A stretch of 64,000 nucleotides of DNA from Parvibaculum indicum (GCF_011762095.1 NZ_JAASQO010000001.1:415550-479549), one strand, 5' to 3'; shown: positions 44,971 to 53,442, counted from the first letter of the stretch. Notes: generated by a model from the letters alone, not told the origin. Translations and numbers: made by a program.

Positions 44971-45396
44971 ATCGCTACTCCTGCACCTTGAGCCGACCCG
45001 TTTCGGGTCGCTTGGGGCCCCTTCGGGACACCGTGCCTACCTGAATGCAGATGCCGTGCCGCGCCGGCGGTTCCATGCCGGAAACCGGTCCCGCCGCCGT
45101 CAAAATGCGCAGCCCCACTGAAAACATTAACCTTTCTCCGCCCGGCCATCTCCGCCGCGCGGCGCCGTTAAGAATTCGGTTTCGGCCTGCCGATCCGCCA
45201 AATTCGACTAACTATCTGATTTTTATATAAAAATATCGGAATCCCTCAAAAACGCACCGGCCGTCGCCGGGACGCCATTAATGTCTGGCACGCTTTCTGC
45301 TCTTAACGGGGCAAGGCATGCGAATGCGCCGGTCCCGTTCAGAAACGGCACGGGCGGCATTCGAAATCAGGCAATCGGATCGCCGGGGGCACGAGA
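44971..45396. other. 426-base divergent intergenic region
   Basis: Between the Asn-rich gene (minus) and the PAS gene (plus). It holds an AT-rich core around 45200-45240, the 11-mer AATTCGACTAA (45201-45211) that recurs at 49041-49051 upstream of the first BTLCP gene, and the sigma-54 promoter candidate listed separately. No gene seen. Confidence 0.5.
45286..45301 (+). promoter_or_regulatory. Sigma-54 (RpoN) promoter candidate
   Basis: TGGCACG at 45286-45292, then CTTTCTGCT, giving the invariant GG-N10-GC spacing. The -24 element is a perfect consensus match and the -12 element CTGCT is close to TTGCW. Transcription would run toward the PAS-domain gene, with a leader of about 85 bases. Confidence 0.65.
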
Positions 45397-46065
45397 ATGA
45401 AACACAAGATCACGCAAACGCTGTTCGATTACTGGAACGCGATCCGCGCCGGCCGTCCGGCTCCGCGACGCAGCGAGATCGATCCGGGCGACATCCGCCG
45501 CCTTCTTCCCTATGTGTTCATCCTCGAGCGCCGCGCGGAAGACAGCTATCCCTTCCGCCTCGCAGGCACGGGGCTCTGCAACATCTACGGCATGGAATTC
45601 CGCGGCCACGACATGCTCGCCACCTGGGCCGACGATTGCGCGGAGACGATGCGCAACACGCTGGACGAGGTGATCCGCAATGCGGGCATCGCCATGGTCG
45701 AATATACGGCGACCACCGCCGAAGGGTCCGAAGTCACCTTCGAAATGATCCTGATGCCGCTCGCCCATGAAAACGGCGCCATCACCCGCGTACTCGGCGC
45801 GATCGTGCCGCTGGAAGACGTGTCCTGGATCGGCGACCGGCTGCTCTCGCGCCAGTGGATCGACCGCGTCCAGCTCAAGGACCCTGAACTGATGCCGAAG
45901 AGCGAACGCCCGGCCCAAACGGCCGCGCGGCGCATTCTCCGCCAGCGCCCGCCGGTCCGCACCGTGCCCTTCGGCAACCAGTTGGCCCAGCGCCCGCCCC
46001 TTCGCGGCGAACGCAGCTATCTTCGTCTGGTGAAATCGTCCGCCGGCGACCAGGAAAGCGCATAA
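45397..46065 (+). CDS. PAS-domain protein (PAS_5 type)
   Basis: 222 aa, soluble. Residues about 8-140 are an alphaproteobacterial PAS_5 module (FDYWNAIRAGRPAPRRSEIDP, LPYVFILERR, YPFRLAGTGLCNIYGMEFRGHD). The C-terminal 70 residues are Arg- and Pro-rich. No output domain is seen, so it may sense and pass signals through binding partners. A sigma-54 promoter candidate lies upstream. Confidence 0.9.
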   Translation: MKHKITQTLFDYWNAIRAGRPAPRRSEIDPGDIRRLLPYVFILERRAEDSYPFRLAGTGLCNIYGMEFRGHDMLATWADDCAETMRNTLDEVIRNAGIAMVEYTATTAEGSEVTFEMILMPLAHENGAITRVLGAIVPLEDVSWIGDRLLSRQWIDRVQLKDPELMPKSERPAQTAARRILRQRPPVRTVPFGNQLAQRPPLRGERSYLRLVKSSAGDQESA

Positions 46066-46107
46066 GGCAAGTCGTTCCCGTCCCCAAGTCGGGACGAAAC
46101 AACGAAA

Positions 46108-46134
46108 AAGGGCCGGTGCATCGCACCGGCCCTT
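46108..46134. terminator. Bidirectional terminator between PAS and GMC genes
   Basis: AAGGGCCGGTGC, ATC loop, GCACCGGCCCTT: a perfect 12-bp stem between convergent genes, flanked by an A-rich stretch on the left that gives a T-run on the minus strand. Confidence 0.85.
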
Positions 46135-46159
46135 CGTTATATCGGCAGTGCCGGCCCGC

Positions 46160-47803
46160 TCAGGCCGCCGACCCCACGCGGTCTTCCGCGATCGTGACAT
46201 TCTCCGGCGGCAGCGGCTTCTTGCCGAGAATATCGTCGGAAATCTTCTCTGCGATCATGATGGTCGGCGCATTGGTGTTGCCGCCCACCAGGGTCGGCAT
46301 CACGGAAGCATCGATCACGCGCAGGCCTTCCAGCCCGTGCACGCGGCAGCGCTCGTCCACCACAGCCATCTCGTCATGGCCCATCTTGGCCGTGCCGACC
46401 GGGTGGTAGATCGTCTCCGCCGTGTCGCGGATCCAGCCGTCGATTTCGGCGTCGGACTGCTTGTCGGCGCCCGGCCAGAATTCCGGCCCGCGATAGGCGT
46501 CCATCGCGCGTTGTTCGATGATGTTGCGCACCATGCGCGTCCCGTCCCGCATCACGCGCAGATCGTTCTCCGATTCCAGATAGTTCGGCTGGATCAGCGC
46601 ATGATCGGCCGGATCGGCCGATTTCAGGCCGACATAGCCCCGGCTCTCCGGACGAAGCTGGCAGACATGGACGGTGAAACCGTGCCGGTCGGACTTCTGA
46701 CGCGCATGGTCGCGCATCATGGCCGCCACGAAATGGATCTGCACGTCGGGGATTTCCAGTTCCGGGCGCGTCTTCAGGAAGGCCCCGGATTCAAGCCCGT
46801 TCGACGTCGCGACGCCCGACTTGAAGAAGGTGTACTGCATCCCCGCCATCAGCATGCGCAGCGGGTTCGACATGGAGTGCAGCGTGATGGGCTGCGAGCA
46901 TTCGTAAATGACCGTGCAGTCCAGATGGTCCTGCATGTTCTGCCCGACGCCCGGCAGGTCGGCGACCGTCTCGATGCCGAACTGCGAGAGATAGTCGCTC
47001 TTGCCCACGCCCGACAGCATCAGCACCTGGGGCGAATTGACGGCACCGCCCGAAAGCAGCACTTCCGCCTCGGCATGCGCGGTCTTCACCTGGCCCTTCT
47101 GCGTGTATTCGACGCCGATGGCGCGCTTGCCCTCGAACAGGATGCGGTTGGTCAGCGCTTCCGTTTCCACCGTCAGATTGGGCCGGTCGAGCGCGGGCAC
47201 GAGATAGCCCTTGGCGGCACTGCAGCGCTGGCCGTTCTTGATGGTGTGCTGATACGGCCCCACGCCTTCCTGCTGCGGACCGTTGAAGTCGTCCGTATAG
47301 GGATAACCGGCCTGCTTGCCCGCTTCCACGAACGCATCGAACAGGACATTTGTCTTGCCGGAATTGGAAACGCCGAGCGGCCCCTCGCCGCCATGGAAGG
47401 CGCTATTGCCGTTCTCATTGCCTTCGGAGCGGCGGAAATAGGGAAGCACATCGGCAAAGCCCCAGCCTTCGAGCCCCATCTGGCGCCACATATCGTAATC
47501 GCGCCCATGGCCGCGAATATAGATCATGCCGTTGATGGAGGACGATCCGCCCAGCACCTTGCCGCGCGGCCAGAACAGCTTGCGGTTGTTCAGATGCTTC
47601 TGCTCTTCGGTATAGTAGTACCAGTTTTCCTTTTCGCCGCCGATCAGCGACCCCACGCCGGCGGGCATGTGGATCATCATGTTCTTGTCCTTGCCGCCCG
47701 CCTCCAGCAGCAGAACCTTGTTGTTCGGATTTTCGGTCAGCCTCGCAGCCAGTACGCAGCCCGCGCTGCCGGCGCCGATAATGATGTAATCGTACTTACT
47801 CAT
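46160..47803 (-). CDS. GMC family FAD-dependent oxidoreductase (choline dehydrogenase-like)
   Basis: 547 aa from ATG 47803 (ACAGGAAACG upstream). FAD-binding GAGSAGCVLAARL (10-22), GMC signature 1 WPRGKVLGGSSSINGMIYIRG (about 80-100), signature 2 GGAVNSPQVLMLSGVG, and the catalytic His in YHPVGTAKMG with Asn in GGNTNAPTIMIAEK. It oxidises an alcohol, possibly choline or a medium-chain or polyethylene glycol alcohol; the substrate is not determinable. No betaine-aldehyde dehydrogenase adjoins. Confidence 0.95.
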   Translation of the reverse strand: MSKYDYIIIGAGSAGCVLAARLTENPNNKVLLLEAGGKDKNMMIHMPAGVGSLIGGEKENWYYYTEEQKHLNNRKLFWPRGKVLGGSSSINGMIYIRGHGRDYDMWRQMGLEGWGFADVLPYFRRSEGNENGNSAFHGGEGPLGVSNSGKTNVLFDAFVEAGKQAGYPYTDDFNGPQQEGVGPYQHTIKNGQRCSAAKGYLVPALDRPNLTVETEALTNRILFEGKRAIGVEYTQKGQVKTAHAEAEVLLSGGAVNSPQVLMLSGVGKSDYLSQFGIETVADLPGVGQNMQDHLDCTVIYECSQPITLHSMSNPLRMLMAGMQYTFFKSGVATSNGLESGAFLKTRPELEIPDVQIHFVAAMMRDHARQKSDRHGFTVHVCQLRPESRGYVGLKSADPADHALIQPNYLESENDLRVMRDGTRMVRNIIEQRAMDAYRGPEFWPGADKQSDAEIDGWIRDTAETIYHPVGTAKMGHDEMAVVDERCRVHGLEGLRVIDASVMPTLVGGNTNAPTIMIAEKISDDILGKKPLPPENVTIAEDRVGSAA

Positions 47804-48176
47804 CGTTTCCTGTCCCTGTTGTCGCCGGGGGGAGGCCATCGAGGGCCCTTCGTAGATACCTGCCATCCGCCAGGCAGGCCCGGTTATCCGGTGTCCGCGG
47901 CATTCGCGTATTGAAGACCCCGTCCCTGACGGCCGCTATCGGCCGGTCCGGAGCCGAACTGGGCCCGATATTCCGGAATCGCCCAAGCTGACGCAAGCGT
48001 CAATTTTGAAATTCCTGCTTCACAAGGGCGGTTTGCCGAAGGCCCCTGCGTCTTTCGACTGTGCAAACTGTGCCTCCGCTCCGGATGAAATACCAGTTTT
48101 GAACACCCCGCATGTAGTGCTTTGTTAACGCTGTCTCCCCTATTATCGGGTCCAAGCTCACCCATTCGGTTTGGAC
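47804..48176. other. 373-base divergent intergenic region with 14-bp palindrome
   Basis: Between the GMC gene (minus) and the PilZ gene (plus). TGACGC-AA-GCGTCA at 47989-48002 is a perfect inverted repeat and could be an operator. TTGTTAACG near 48122 and TATTAT at 48141-48146 are promoter-like but badly spaced. No gene seen. Confidence 0.5.
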
Positions 48177-48779
48177 ATGGCCACTGAAGCACACGAAGAA
48201 CGCCGCCGCTATGAGCGTGTCGCCATCAAGGCGAACGGCCGTTTTCTTGCGCCGGACGGAACCGAGCACCAATGTACGCTGCGCGACATGTCGCTGGGCG
48301 GCCTTGGCATCTCGTCCGACTATGACGCGCATCCGGGAGACCGGATCATCATCTATCTCGATAATTTCGGCCGCTTCGAGGGCAATATCGTGCGGACATT
48401 CGAGGGCGGGTTCGCCATCGAAACCGTCATCAACGGCCCGCGGCGCGAACGCATTCAGGAACGCCTCGCCTCCTATGCGCGCGGCGATACCGACGCCGCG
48501 ACCAGCCGCCGGACATCCCAGCGCTACGCCGCCGGCGAAGCCGGTGTGGACACAAGGTCGATGCTTCAGATCGACGGCGCGGAGCCCATCGAATGCCGCA
48601 TCATCGACATGTCCCTGGGCGGCGCCCAGGTCGAAATCCAGAACCGTCCGCCCATCGGCACGCCGGTCATGCTCGGCCGGATGAAAGGCCGCGTCGTCCG
48701 TCATACCGATGAGGGCATCGGCATCCAGTTTATCGACGTGCCGGAACACGCCTCGGCGCTGTCGAGGCCGTTCGGCTGA
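48177..48779 (+). CDS. Tandem PilZ-domain protein
   Basis: 200 aa from ATG 48177; no clear ribosome site. Two PilZ modules: the first with RRRYER (10-15) and DMSLGGLGIS, the second with RRTSQR (about 110) and DMSLGGAQVE. Both carry the RxxxR and D/NxSxxG elements used to bind cyclic di-GMP, so it is probably a c-di-GMP effector able to bind one or two ligands. The output is unknown; it lies near two LapG-like proteases. Confidence 0.92.
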   Translation: MATEAHEERRRYERVAIKANGRFLAPDGTEHQCTLRDMSLGGLGISSDYDAHPGDRIIIYLDNFGRFEGNIVRTFEGGFAIETVINGPRRERIQERLASYARGDTDAATSRRTSQRYAAGEAGVDTRSMLQIDGAEPIECRIIDMSLGGAQVEIQNRPPIGTPVMLGRMKGRVVRHTDEGIGIQFIDVPEHASALSRPFG

Positions 48780-48814
48780 GCAGCGGTCCGCCGCCATATT
48801 CCGGAACGACGTTG

Positions 48815-48846
48815 AAGCCCCGCCCCCCAAGGCGGGGCTTTCGTTT
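48815..48846 (+). terminator. Rho-independent terminator after PilZ gene
   Basis: AAGCCCCGCC, six-base loop, GGCGGGGCTT, then TCGTTT. A perfect 10-bp stem. Confidence 0.85.
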
Positions 48847-48890
48847 ATCCCTGCCCGGACGACGGCCCACCGGCCCGCGAGAGGCACCCC

Positions 48891-48925
48891 GCCAAAAAAT
48901 TCAAAGACCCGCGAATTTTTTTGGC
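48891..48925. other. Hairpin with A6/T7 stem
   Basis: GCCAAAAAATTC and GAATTTTTTTGGC form a 12-bp stem with one bulged T and a 10-base loop. Both strands give a U- or A-rich arm. It could be a second terminator or an imported repeat. It lies in the 448-base gap (48780-49227) that also contains an AT-rich stretch with ATTCGA(C/T)TA repeats at 49041-49062. Confidence 0.6.
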
Positions 48926-49155
48926 GGCGGCATTTCCTAACGAAATATGGATTTAGGGCCTTGTTTACCCCCTAAATGGGCTGTCGGATGCAAGCTAAGT
49001 CACCGTAATTTCGGGATGTTTGCCGCCGCCGGAAGATAATAATTCGACTAAAATTCGATTAGATAAAATTTGAATCGACTATTCCTAAAACACGCTTTTC
49101 ATTTGCTTTAAACCGGCTCGCACCGGTTAAACGGCGTCAAACCTCTCATCCGCAA

Positions 49156-49223
49156 TATGCCCATCGAGGGGAGCCCAGAAGGGGCTCCTTACCGCCCGCG
49201 AAGCGGGCAAGAGATTGGGCATA
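49156..49223 (+). ncRNA. Three-way-junction leader RNA abutting the BTLCP start
   Basis: Three perfect stems: P1 TATGCCCA (49156-49163) with TGGGCATA (49216-49223); P2 GGAGCCC (49170-49176) with GGGCTCC (49182-49188), 5-base loop; P3 GCCCGC (49194-49199) with GCGGGC (49203-49208), GAA loop. P1 ends 4 bases before the ATG at 49228, and no free Shine-Dalgarno exists; a weak AAGAGA lies inside the junction. This arrangement suits translational control of the LapG-like gene. I do not recognise a known class. Confidence 0.6.
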
Positions 49224-49227
49224 GAAA

Positions 49228-50079
49228 ATGGTGTGGTGGAAATATCTCGCCGCGATGGCGGGGGTGTGCCTGACGCTGGGTGGTTGTCAGGCGCCGGAAG
49301 ATTCATTCGCAACGGGAACGACCTTCGATAGGGGCAACGAAACATCCGGCATACAACTGGCCTCGGCGCGAATGCCGTCGGGACGGCAGGTGATGCCGCC
49401 CTATGGATATATCGGCTTCTGCCTGCGCGACCCGAAGGCATGCGAGGGCGGCACGGATACGCCCCGCGACATCGCGATGAATGCGCAGAAATGGGCTGAG
49501 CTCAACAAGGTCAATGACTGGGTGAACCGGAACGTCCCGGAATATGAGGACCGTCAGCTCTTCGGACGATCCGAATGGTGGACCGTCGCAGACCCGAAAA
49601 TCGGCGGCGACTGCGAAGACCTCGCCCTTCTGAAGCAGAAGATGCTGGAAAAACGCGGCTGGCCCGCCGACGCGCTGAGCGTCGCCGTCGTCCGCGAGTG
49701 GAACGGCGCCGGTCACGCCGTGCTCGTCGTCTCCACCGACCGGGGCGATGTCGTGCTCGACAACAAGAGCTGGAAGATCGAGCCCTGGAAGGACACGCCC
49801 TATACCTGGGTGAAGAAGCAGTCCCGCAAGCGGCCTTATGTCTGGGTGAGCCTCGATCCCTCGAAACCCGCACGGCTTGCCGACGCATCGCTCCCTCCCC
49901 TGGGCACCGAACCGCCCTTCCTGACCGCCGCCCGCCGCGTGGCCGCGGTGAGCAGGGAAGCGCGCCTGGAAAACAGGGAAGACGGCGCCGGGCTGCGTTC
50001 CACCGTCTCGGACGACAAGGCCGGTGCCGCGGATCCCGCCGAAGGCGACATGCCCACGGCAACCCTGTCCCTCGACTGA
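49228..50079 (+). CDS. BTLCP transglutaminase-like cysteine proteinase (LapG-like), lipoprotein
   Basis: 283 aa. Signal peptide with lipobox LGG-Cys20, so probably membrane-anchored, unlike classical soluble LapG. Catalytic triad of the bacterial transglutaminase-like family: Cys129 (GGDCEDLALLK), His163 (GAGHAVLVV), Asp178 (VLDNKSW). LapG is a periplasmic protease that releases large adhesins when c-di-GMP is low. The C-terminal 60 residues are low in complexity. A structured RNA lies directly upstream, and a paralogue follows. Confidence 0.92.
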   Translation: MVWWKYLAAMAGVCLTLGGCQAPEDSFATGTTFDRGNETSGIQLASARMPSGRQVMPPYGYIGFCLRDPKACEGGTDTPRDIAMNAQKWAELNKVNDWVNRNVPEYEDRQLFGRSEWWTVADPKIGGDCEDLALLKQKMLEKRGWPADALSVAVVREWNGAGHAVLVVSTDRGDVVLDNKSWKIEPWKDTPYTWVKKQSRKRPYVWVSLDPSKPARLADASLPPLGTEPPFLTAARRVAAVSREARLENREDGAGLRSTVSDDKAGAADPAEGDMPTATLSLD

Positions 50080-50125
50080 CCCCCAGGCCGGGCCGATGCG
50101 CCCAACATTGCCCGGCTGAAAGAAG

Positions 50126-50155
50126 CCGGCCCCGCCATCCCCCCGGCGGGGCCGG
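50126..50155 (+). terminator. Hairpin terminator after first BTLCP gene
   Basis: CCGGCCCCGCC (50126-50136) and GGCGGGGCCGG (50145-50155): perfect 11-bp stem, 8-base loop, followed by TTGATTCTTT. It separates the two protease genes into different transcripts. Confidence 0.8.
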
Positions 50156-50288
50156 TTGATTCTTTGGGCGCGCGCCGATCGCGCTGTGCCGCATTGACAC
50201 AAATTTAAGATACAACCCTCAGTATAGAACCATCGATCTAAACACGTATCGGTCGCAGCCGCGGCAACCACCGGACGAGACGAGAGAG

Positions 50289-51095
50289 ATGGCGCAACGA
50301 CCAAACCGGCCTCATGCCCGCGCGGCGCGGCTCGGCGCAATACTGGCCCTCATCGGCTTCGCGTTTCACACCGCCGCGCCGACGGCGCTTGTCACGGGCA
50401 CGACATCGCATATGCCGGGCGACACCCCGCACACTGCGCGGCGCGAACCTCCCGCCGAAAGCGGCGCATGGCTACCCGTCGGCCGTCAGGTCATGCCGCC
50501 GCCGGGCTATATCGCCTTCTGTCTCAGAAATCCGACCGATTGCATGGGCGGCAGCGACCATCCCGCCCCGATGCATCTGTCACCAGAAAGGTGGCAGGAA
50601 CTCAATGACGTCAATGATTTCGTGAACGAGTCCATTCCGGAGCGGGACGATTTCTCGGCTCACGGCAGGCGGGAATACTGGGCCTATCCCGATGCCGAGC
50701 GCGGCGGCGACTGCGAGGATTTCGCGCTTCTGAAACAACGCCTGCTCGCACGGCGCGGCTGGCCGCTCTCCGCCCTCTCCGTCGCCGTGGTGCGCCAATG
50801 GAACGGCCGGGGCCATGCCGTCCTGATGGTCGCCACCGATCGCGGCGACATCGTGCTCGACAATATGACCTGGAAAATCCTGCCCTGGCGGCAAGCGCCC
50901 TATGAATGGGTGATGCGCCAGTCGCATCGCCGTCCCTATATCTGGGTCGCGCTGGACCCGAATGGCGATGACGGAAAGGCGTTTCTCGCAAACCTGCCGC
51001 CGCTCGACGCCGAGCCGCCCTTCGTCGCGGCGGCCCGGCGCTTCAGGCAGATCACGGCATCGCTGGCGGATACGCGCACCGCCGCGACGCCGTAA
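50289..51095 (+). CDS. BTLCP transglutaminase-like cysteine proteinase, second copy
   Basis: 268 aa, GACGAGAGAG ribosome site. N-terminal hydrophobic segment (residues 15-35) is a signal or anchor without a lipobox Cys. Triad: Cys142 (GGDCEDFALLK), His176 (GRGHAVLMV), Asp191 (VLDNMTW). The whole core aligns with the preceding gene (GRQVMPPPGYIAFCLR, RWQELNDVNDFVN), so this is a tandem duplication with different anchoring. It has its own promoter region after a terminator. Confidence 0.92.
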   Translation: MAQRPNRPHARAARLGAILALIGFAFHTAAPTALVTGTTSHMPGDTPHTARREPPAESGAWLPVGRQVMPPPGYIAFCLRNPTDCMGGSDHPAPMHLSPERWQELNDVNDFVNESIPERDDFSAHGRREYWAYPDAERGGDCEDFALLKQRLLARRGWPLSALSVAVVRQWNGRGHAVLMVATDRGDIVLDNMTWKILPWRQAPYEWVMRQSHRRPYIWVALDPNGDDGKAFLANLPPLDAEPPFVAAARRFRQITASLADTRTAATP

Positions 51096-51101
51096 CGGTT
51101 C

Positions 51102-51878
51102 TTACTTGCCCTTCCATTGGGGCTTGCGCTTCTCGGCAAAGGCACGGGGGCCTTCGATGAGATCTTCCGATTTGAAGAGCGCGGCGACGGCCGGGTATTT
51201 GCCTTCCACCGCCTTCTGAAGATTGGCTTCGTCGAGCCCGCGATAGACGGACTCCTTGGATGCCCGAATCGACATCGGCGAACATTCCGCGATGAGCCCC
51301 GCCCAGCGCTTGGCCGCATCGAGCAGCTCCGCCTGCGGCACGACTTCGTTCACGAAACCGAGTTCCTTGCCTTCCTCCGCGGAGACCTGGCGGCCCGTCA
51401 GGATCATCCCCATGGCCTGCTTCACCGGGATCTGGCGCGGCAGGCGATGCAGGCCGCCGGCCAGCGCGGCGAGGCCGACCTTCGGTTCCGGCAGCGCGAA
51501 CTTCGCATTGTCCGACGCGATGATGAGGTCGCAGGCCAGCGCGATCTCGAACCCGCCGCCCATGGCAACGCCGTTCACCGCCGCGATAACGGGCTTGGTA
51601 ATGTTGTAGCGCGCGGTGAGACCGGCAAAGCCCGTCGCCGGGACTTCCATCTTGCCGCCTTCCGCCTGAAAGCGCAGATCGTTGCCGGCGCTGAACGCCC
51701 TGTCGCCCGCGCCCGTAATGATGGCCACCCAGAGGTCGTCATCGGCTTCGAAATCGTTGAAGATTTCCTCCAGCTCGAAATTGGCCGGCGGATGCAGCGC
51801 ATTCATGCGCTCGGGCCGGTTGATCGTCACGACGAGAACATTTCCCTCGCGCTCGGCGGTGCAGAATTCTGTACCCAT
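51102..51878 (-). CDS. Enoyl-CoA hydratase/isomerase family protein (CaiD-like)
   Basis: 258 aa from ATG 51878. Crotonase fold: VVTINRPERMNALHPP, oxyanion holes GDRAFSAGNDL (about 60-70) and NGVAMGGGFEIALACDLIIAS (about 105-125), with ALPEPKVGLAALAGGLHRLP. The pattern resembles carnitinyl-CoA dehydratase CaiD-like proteins; the true substrate is unknown. It converges on the second BTLCP gene with a 6-base gap. Confidence 0.95.
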   Translation of the reverse strand: MGTEFCTAEREGNVLVVTINRPERMNALHPPANFELEEIFNDFEADDDLWVAIITGAGDRAFSAGNDLRFQAEGGKMEVPATGFAGLTARYNITKPVIAAVNGVAMGGGFEIALACDLIIASDNAKFALPEPKVGLAALAGGLHRLPRQIPVKQAMGMILTGRQVSAEEGKELGFVNEVVPQAELLDAAKRWAGLIAECSPMSIRASKESVYRGLDEANLQKAVEGKYPAVAALFKSEDLIEGPRAFAEKRKPQWKGK

Positions 51879-52143
51879 TTTCCTGATCCATCCCTGTCGG
51901 CGGTCGCCCTGCCGGTGCGCCGCGAATAACCGTTGAAACGGGACTTTTTCGCCCGCTTGGCCGCCGATCCTGCCCCCGCTCTCCGCATGGAGCAAGCGCG
52001 CGGGAATTGACCTCGCGTTAACCAAGTCGTTCTAGGCTTCACCATCGCGCCCGTCGCCTGCGAAGCGGCGGGTTCCCGGCCACACACGTTTTCCGGATTG
52101 ATTCTGCAAAGTCATGAGTTCGGCAAATCCCACAGGACAAGGC

Positions 52144-52806
52144 ATGTCGGCCGAAACGGGTCCGGAGACGGAACCCCGCTGGACGCTCAAATATGGCGAC
52201 AGGATTTACGGCCCCTACACGTTCCGGGCGATGCAGACCTATGTCGCCGAAGGGCGTGTGGCCGGTCATAGCCTGATTGCGCCCGAAGGAACGCCGCTTG
52301 CCGCCGGCGACTGGCGCCGGGCCGACGAAGTTCCCCAGTTCGCGAATTTCTTTGCCCCGAGCGACAAGCCCTTCCCGGCCGGCGAGCACCGGCACGAGGA
52401 CGAGGAGCCGGAAAGCGAATATCCGCACACCCAGCCCAACCGTCCCGTCATCGACGGCACGGAAGCCCGCCCGAAATACGGCCCGGGCAAAGGGCAGCTC
52501 GACCGCCGCAAGCGGCCCGAAAGCAGCAACTTCATGATCGTCCTCGATGTGAAGTCGCGCTATGCGGGCCCCCTCGAACAATCGATCATGTCGCTCGGGC
52601 CTGCCTACAAGCTCGCGCCGAATGTCTGGTGCGTGAACGCCGCGCCGGAGACCACGGCCCCCGCCCTTCTCAACGATCTGAGCCAGCATATCGGGGCGAC
52701 GGATACGATTTTCGTGGTCGACGCGACGCGGGACCGCGCCGCCTGGAACTCTCGCGGGCCGGAAGTGGACGCCAAAATCCGCAAGGTCTGGCGCCGTCCC
52801 GTCTGA
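52144..52806 (+). CDS. GYF_2 (DUF4339) domain fused to a Cas2-like fold domain
   Basis: 220 aa from ATG 52144 (AGGACAAGGC site); ATG 52114 adds ten residues. Residues 13-70 are a GYF_2 domain (WTLKYGDRIYGPYTFRAMQ, LIAPEGTPLAAGDWRRADEV). A charged linker follows, then residues 129-202 read like the SinR/Cas2-type ferredoxin-like fold: FMIVLDVKSR, LEQSIMSLGPAYKLAPNVWC, ALLNDLSQHIGATDTIFVVD, DRAAW. Stand-alone relatives of that fold are of unknown function. No CRISPR genes are present. The second assignment is by pattern only. Confidence 0.75.
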   Translation: MSAETGPETEPRWTLKYGDRIYGPYTFRAMQTYVAEGRVAGHSLIAPEGTPLAAGDWRRADEVPQFANFFAPSDKPFPAGEHRHEDEEPESEYPHTQPNRPVIDGTEARPKYGPGKGQLDRRKRPESSNFMIVLDVKSRYAGPLEQSIMSLGPAYKLAPNVWCVNAAPETTAPALLNDLSQHIGATDTIFVVDATRDRAAWNSRGPEVDAKIRKVWRRPV

Positions 52807-52994
52807 TCTCCCTCCGCGGAATGTCCGGATTTGGCGATAGCGCGCCCTTATCGGCCCCTCGCGGGTGACATGGCGCCTTGGCCGATGTTAGGCTTGCCGC
52901 CGTTAAGGGCTTTCAGCGCATGGCTGAAGGCCCGTTTTGTTATCCGGATATTGCATGTCCGCCGCGAGGCTGCGGGCATGCGGAAAGGTAAATT

Positions 52995-53420
52995 GTGGCA
53001 GCAGCAAATGGCGATACGGTCCGCGTCCACTATACGGGCAAACTCAGCGACGGCACCGTGTTCGACAGCAGCGCGAACGGCGAGCCGATTGCATTCGCAG
53101 TCGGAAGCCAGACGGTCATTCCCGGCTTCGAGCAGGAAGTGGTCGGCATGGAGCCCGGTGAGAGCAAGACCTTCACCATTCCCAGCGAGCAGGCCTATGG
53201 CGAACACGACCCCCGCCTCGTGCAGGAAGTGCCGCGCACCGAACTCCCCGCGGAACTGGAAATCCAGCTCGGCATGCGCCTGACGGCGACCGCGCAGGAC
53301 GGTCGCGAAATTCCGCTCGTGGTGACGGAAATGTCGGACGAGGCCGTTCGCCTGGACGCCAATCATCCGCTGGCCGGCAAGGACCTGACCTTCGAGATCG
53401 AACTGGTCTCGGTCGACTAG
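52995..53420 (+). CDS. FKBP-type peptidyl-prolyl isomerase (SlyD-like)
   Basis: 141 aa from GTG 52995, supported by GGAAAGGTAAATT. Prolyl isomerase and likely chaperone: [41 protein letters not shown], and an inserted flap ([21 protein letters not shown] to LVVTEMSD) as in SlyD. The metal-binding His-rich tail of E. coli SlyD is absent. No signal peptide. Confidence 0.95.
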   Translation: MAAANGDTVRVHYTGKLSDGTVFDSSANGEPIAFAVGSQTVIPGFEQEVVGMEPGESKTFTIPSEQAYGEHDPRLVQEVPRTELPAELEIQLGMRLTATAQDGREIPLVVTEMSDEAVRLDANHPLAGKDLTFEIELVSVD

Positions 53421-53442
53421 GACTGCGCTCGCACCACTCTGT

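Noticed and set aside
52144..52806. A genuine Cas2 protein
   Set aside because: No cas1, other cas genes or repeats are in the window, and the domain is fused to GYF_2, so only a fold-level likeness is claimed.
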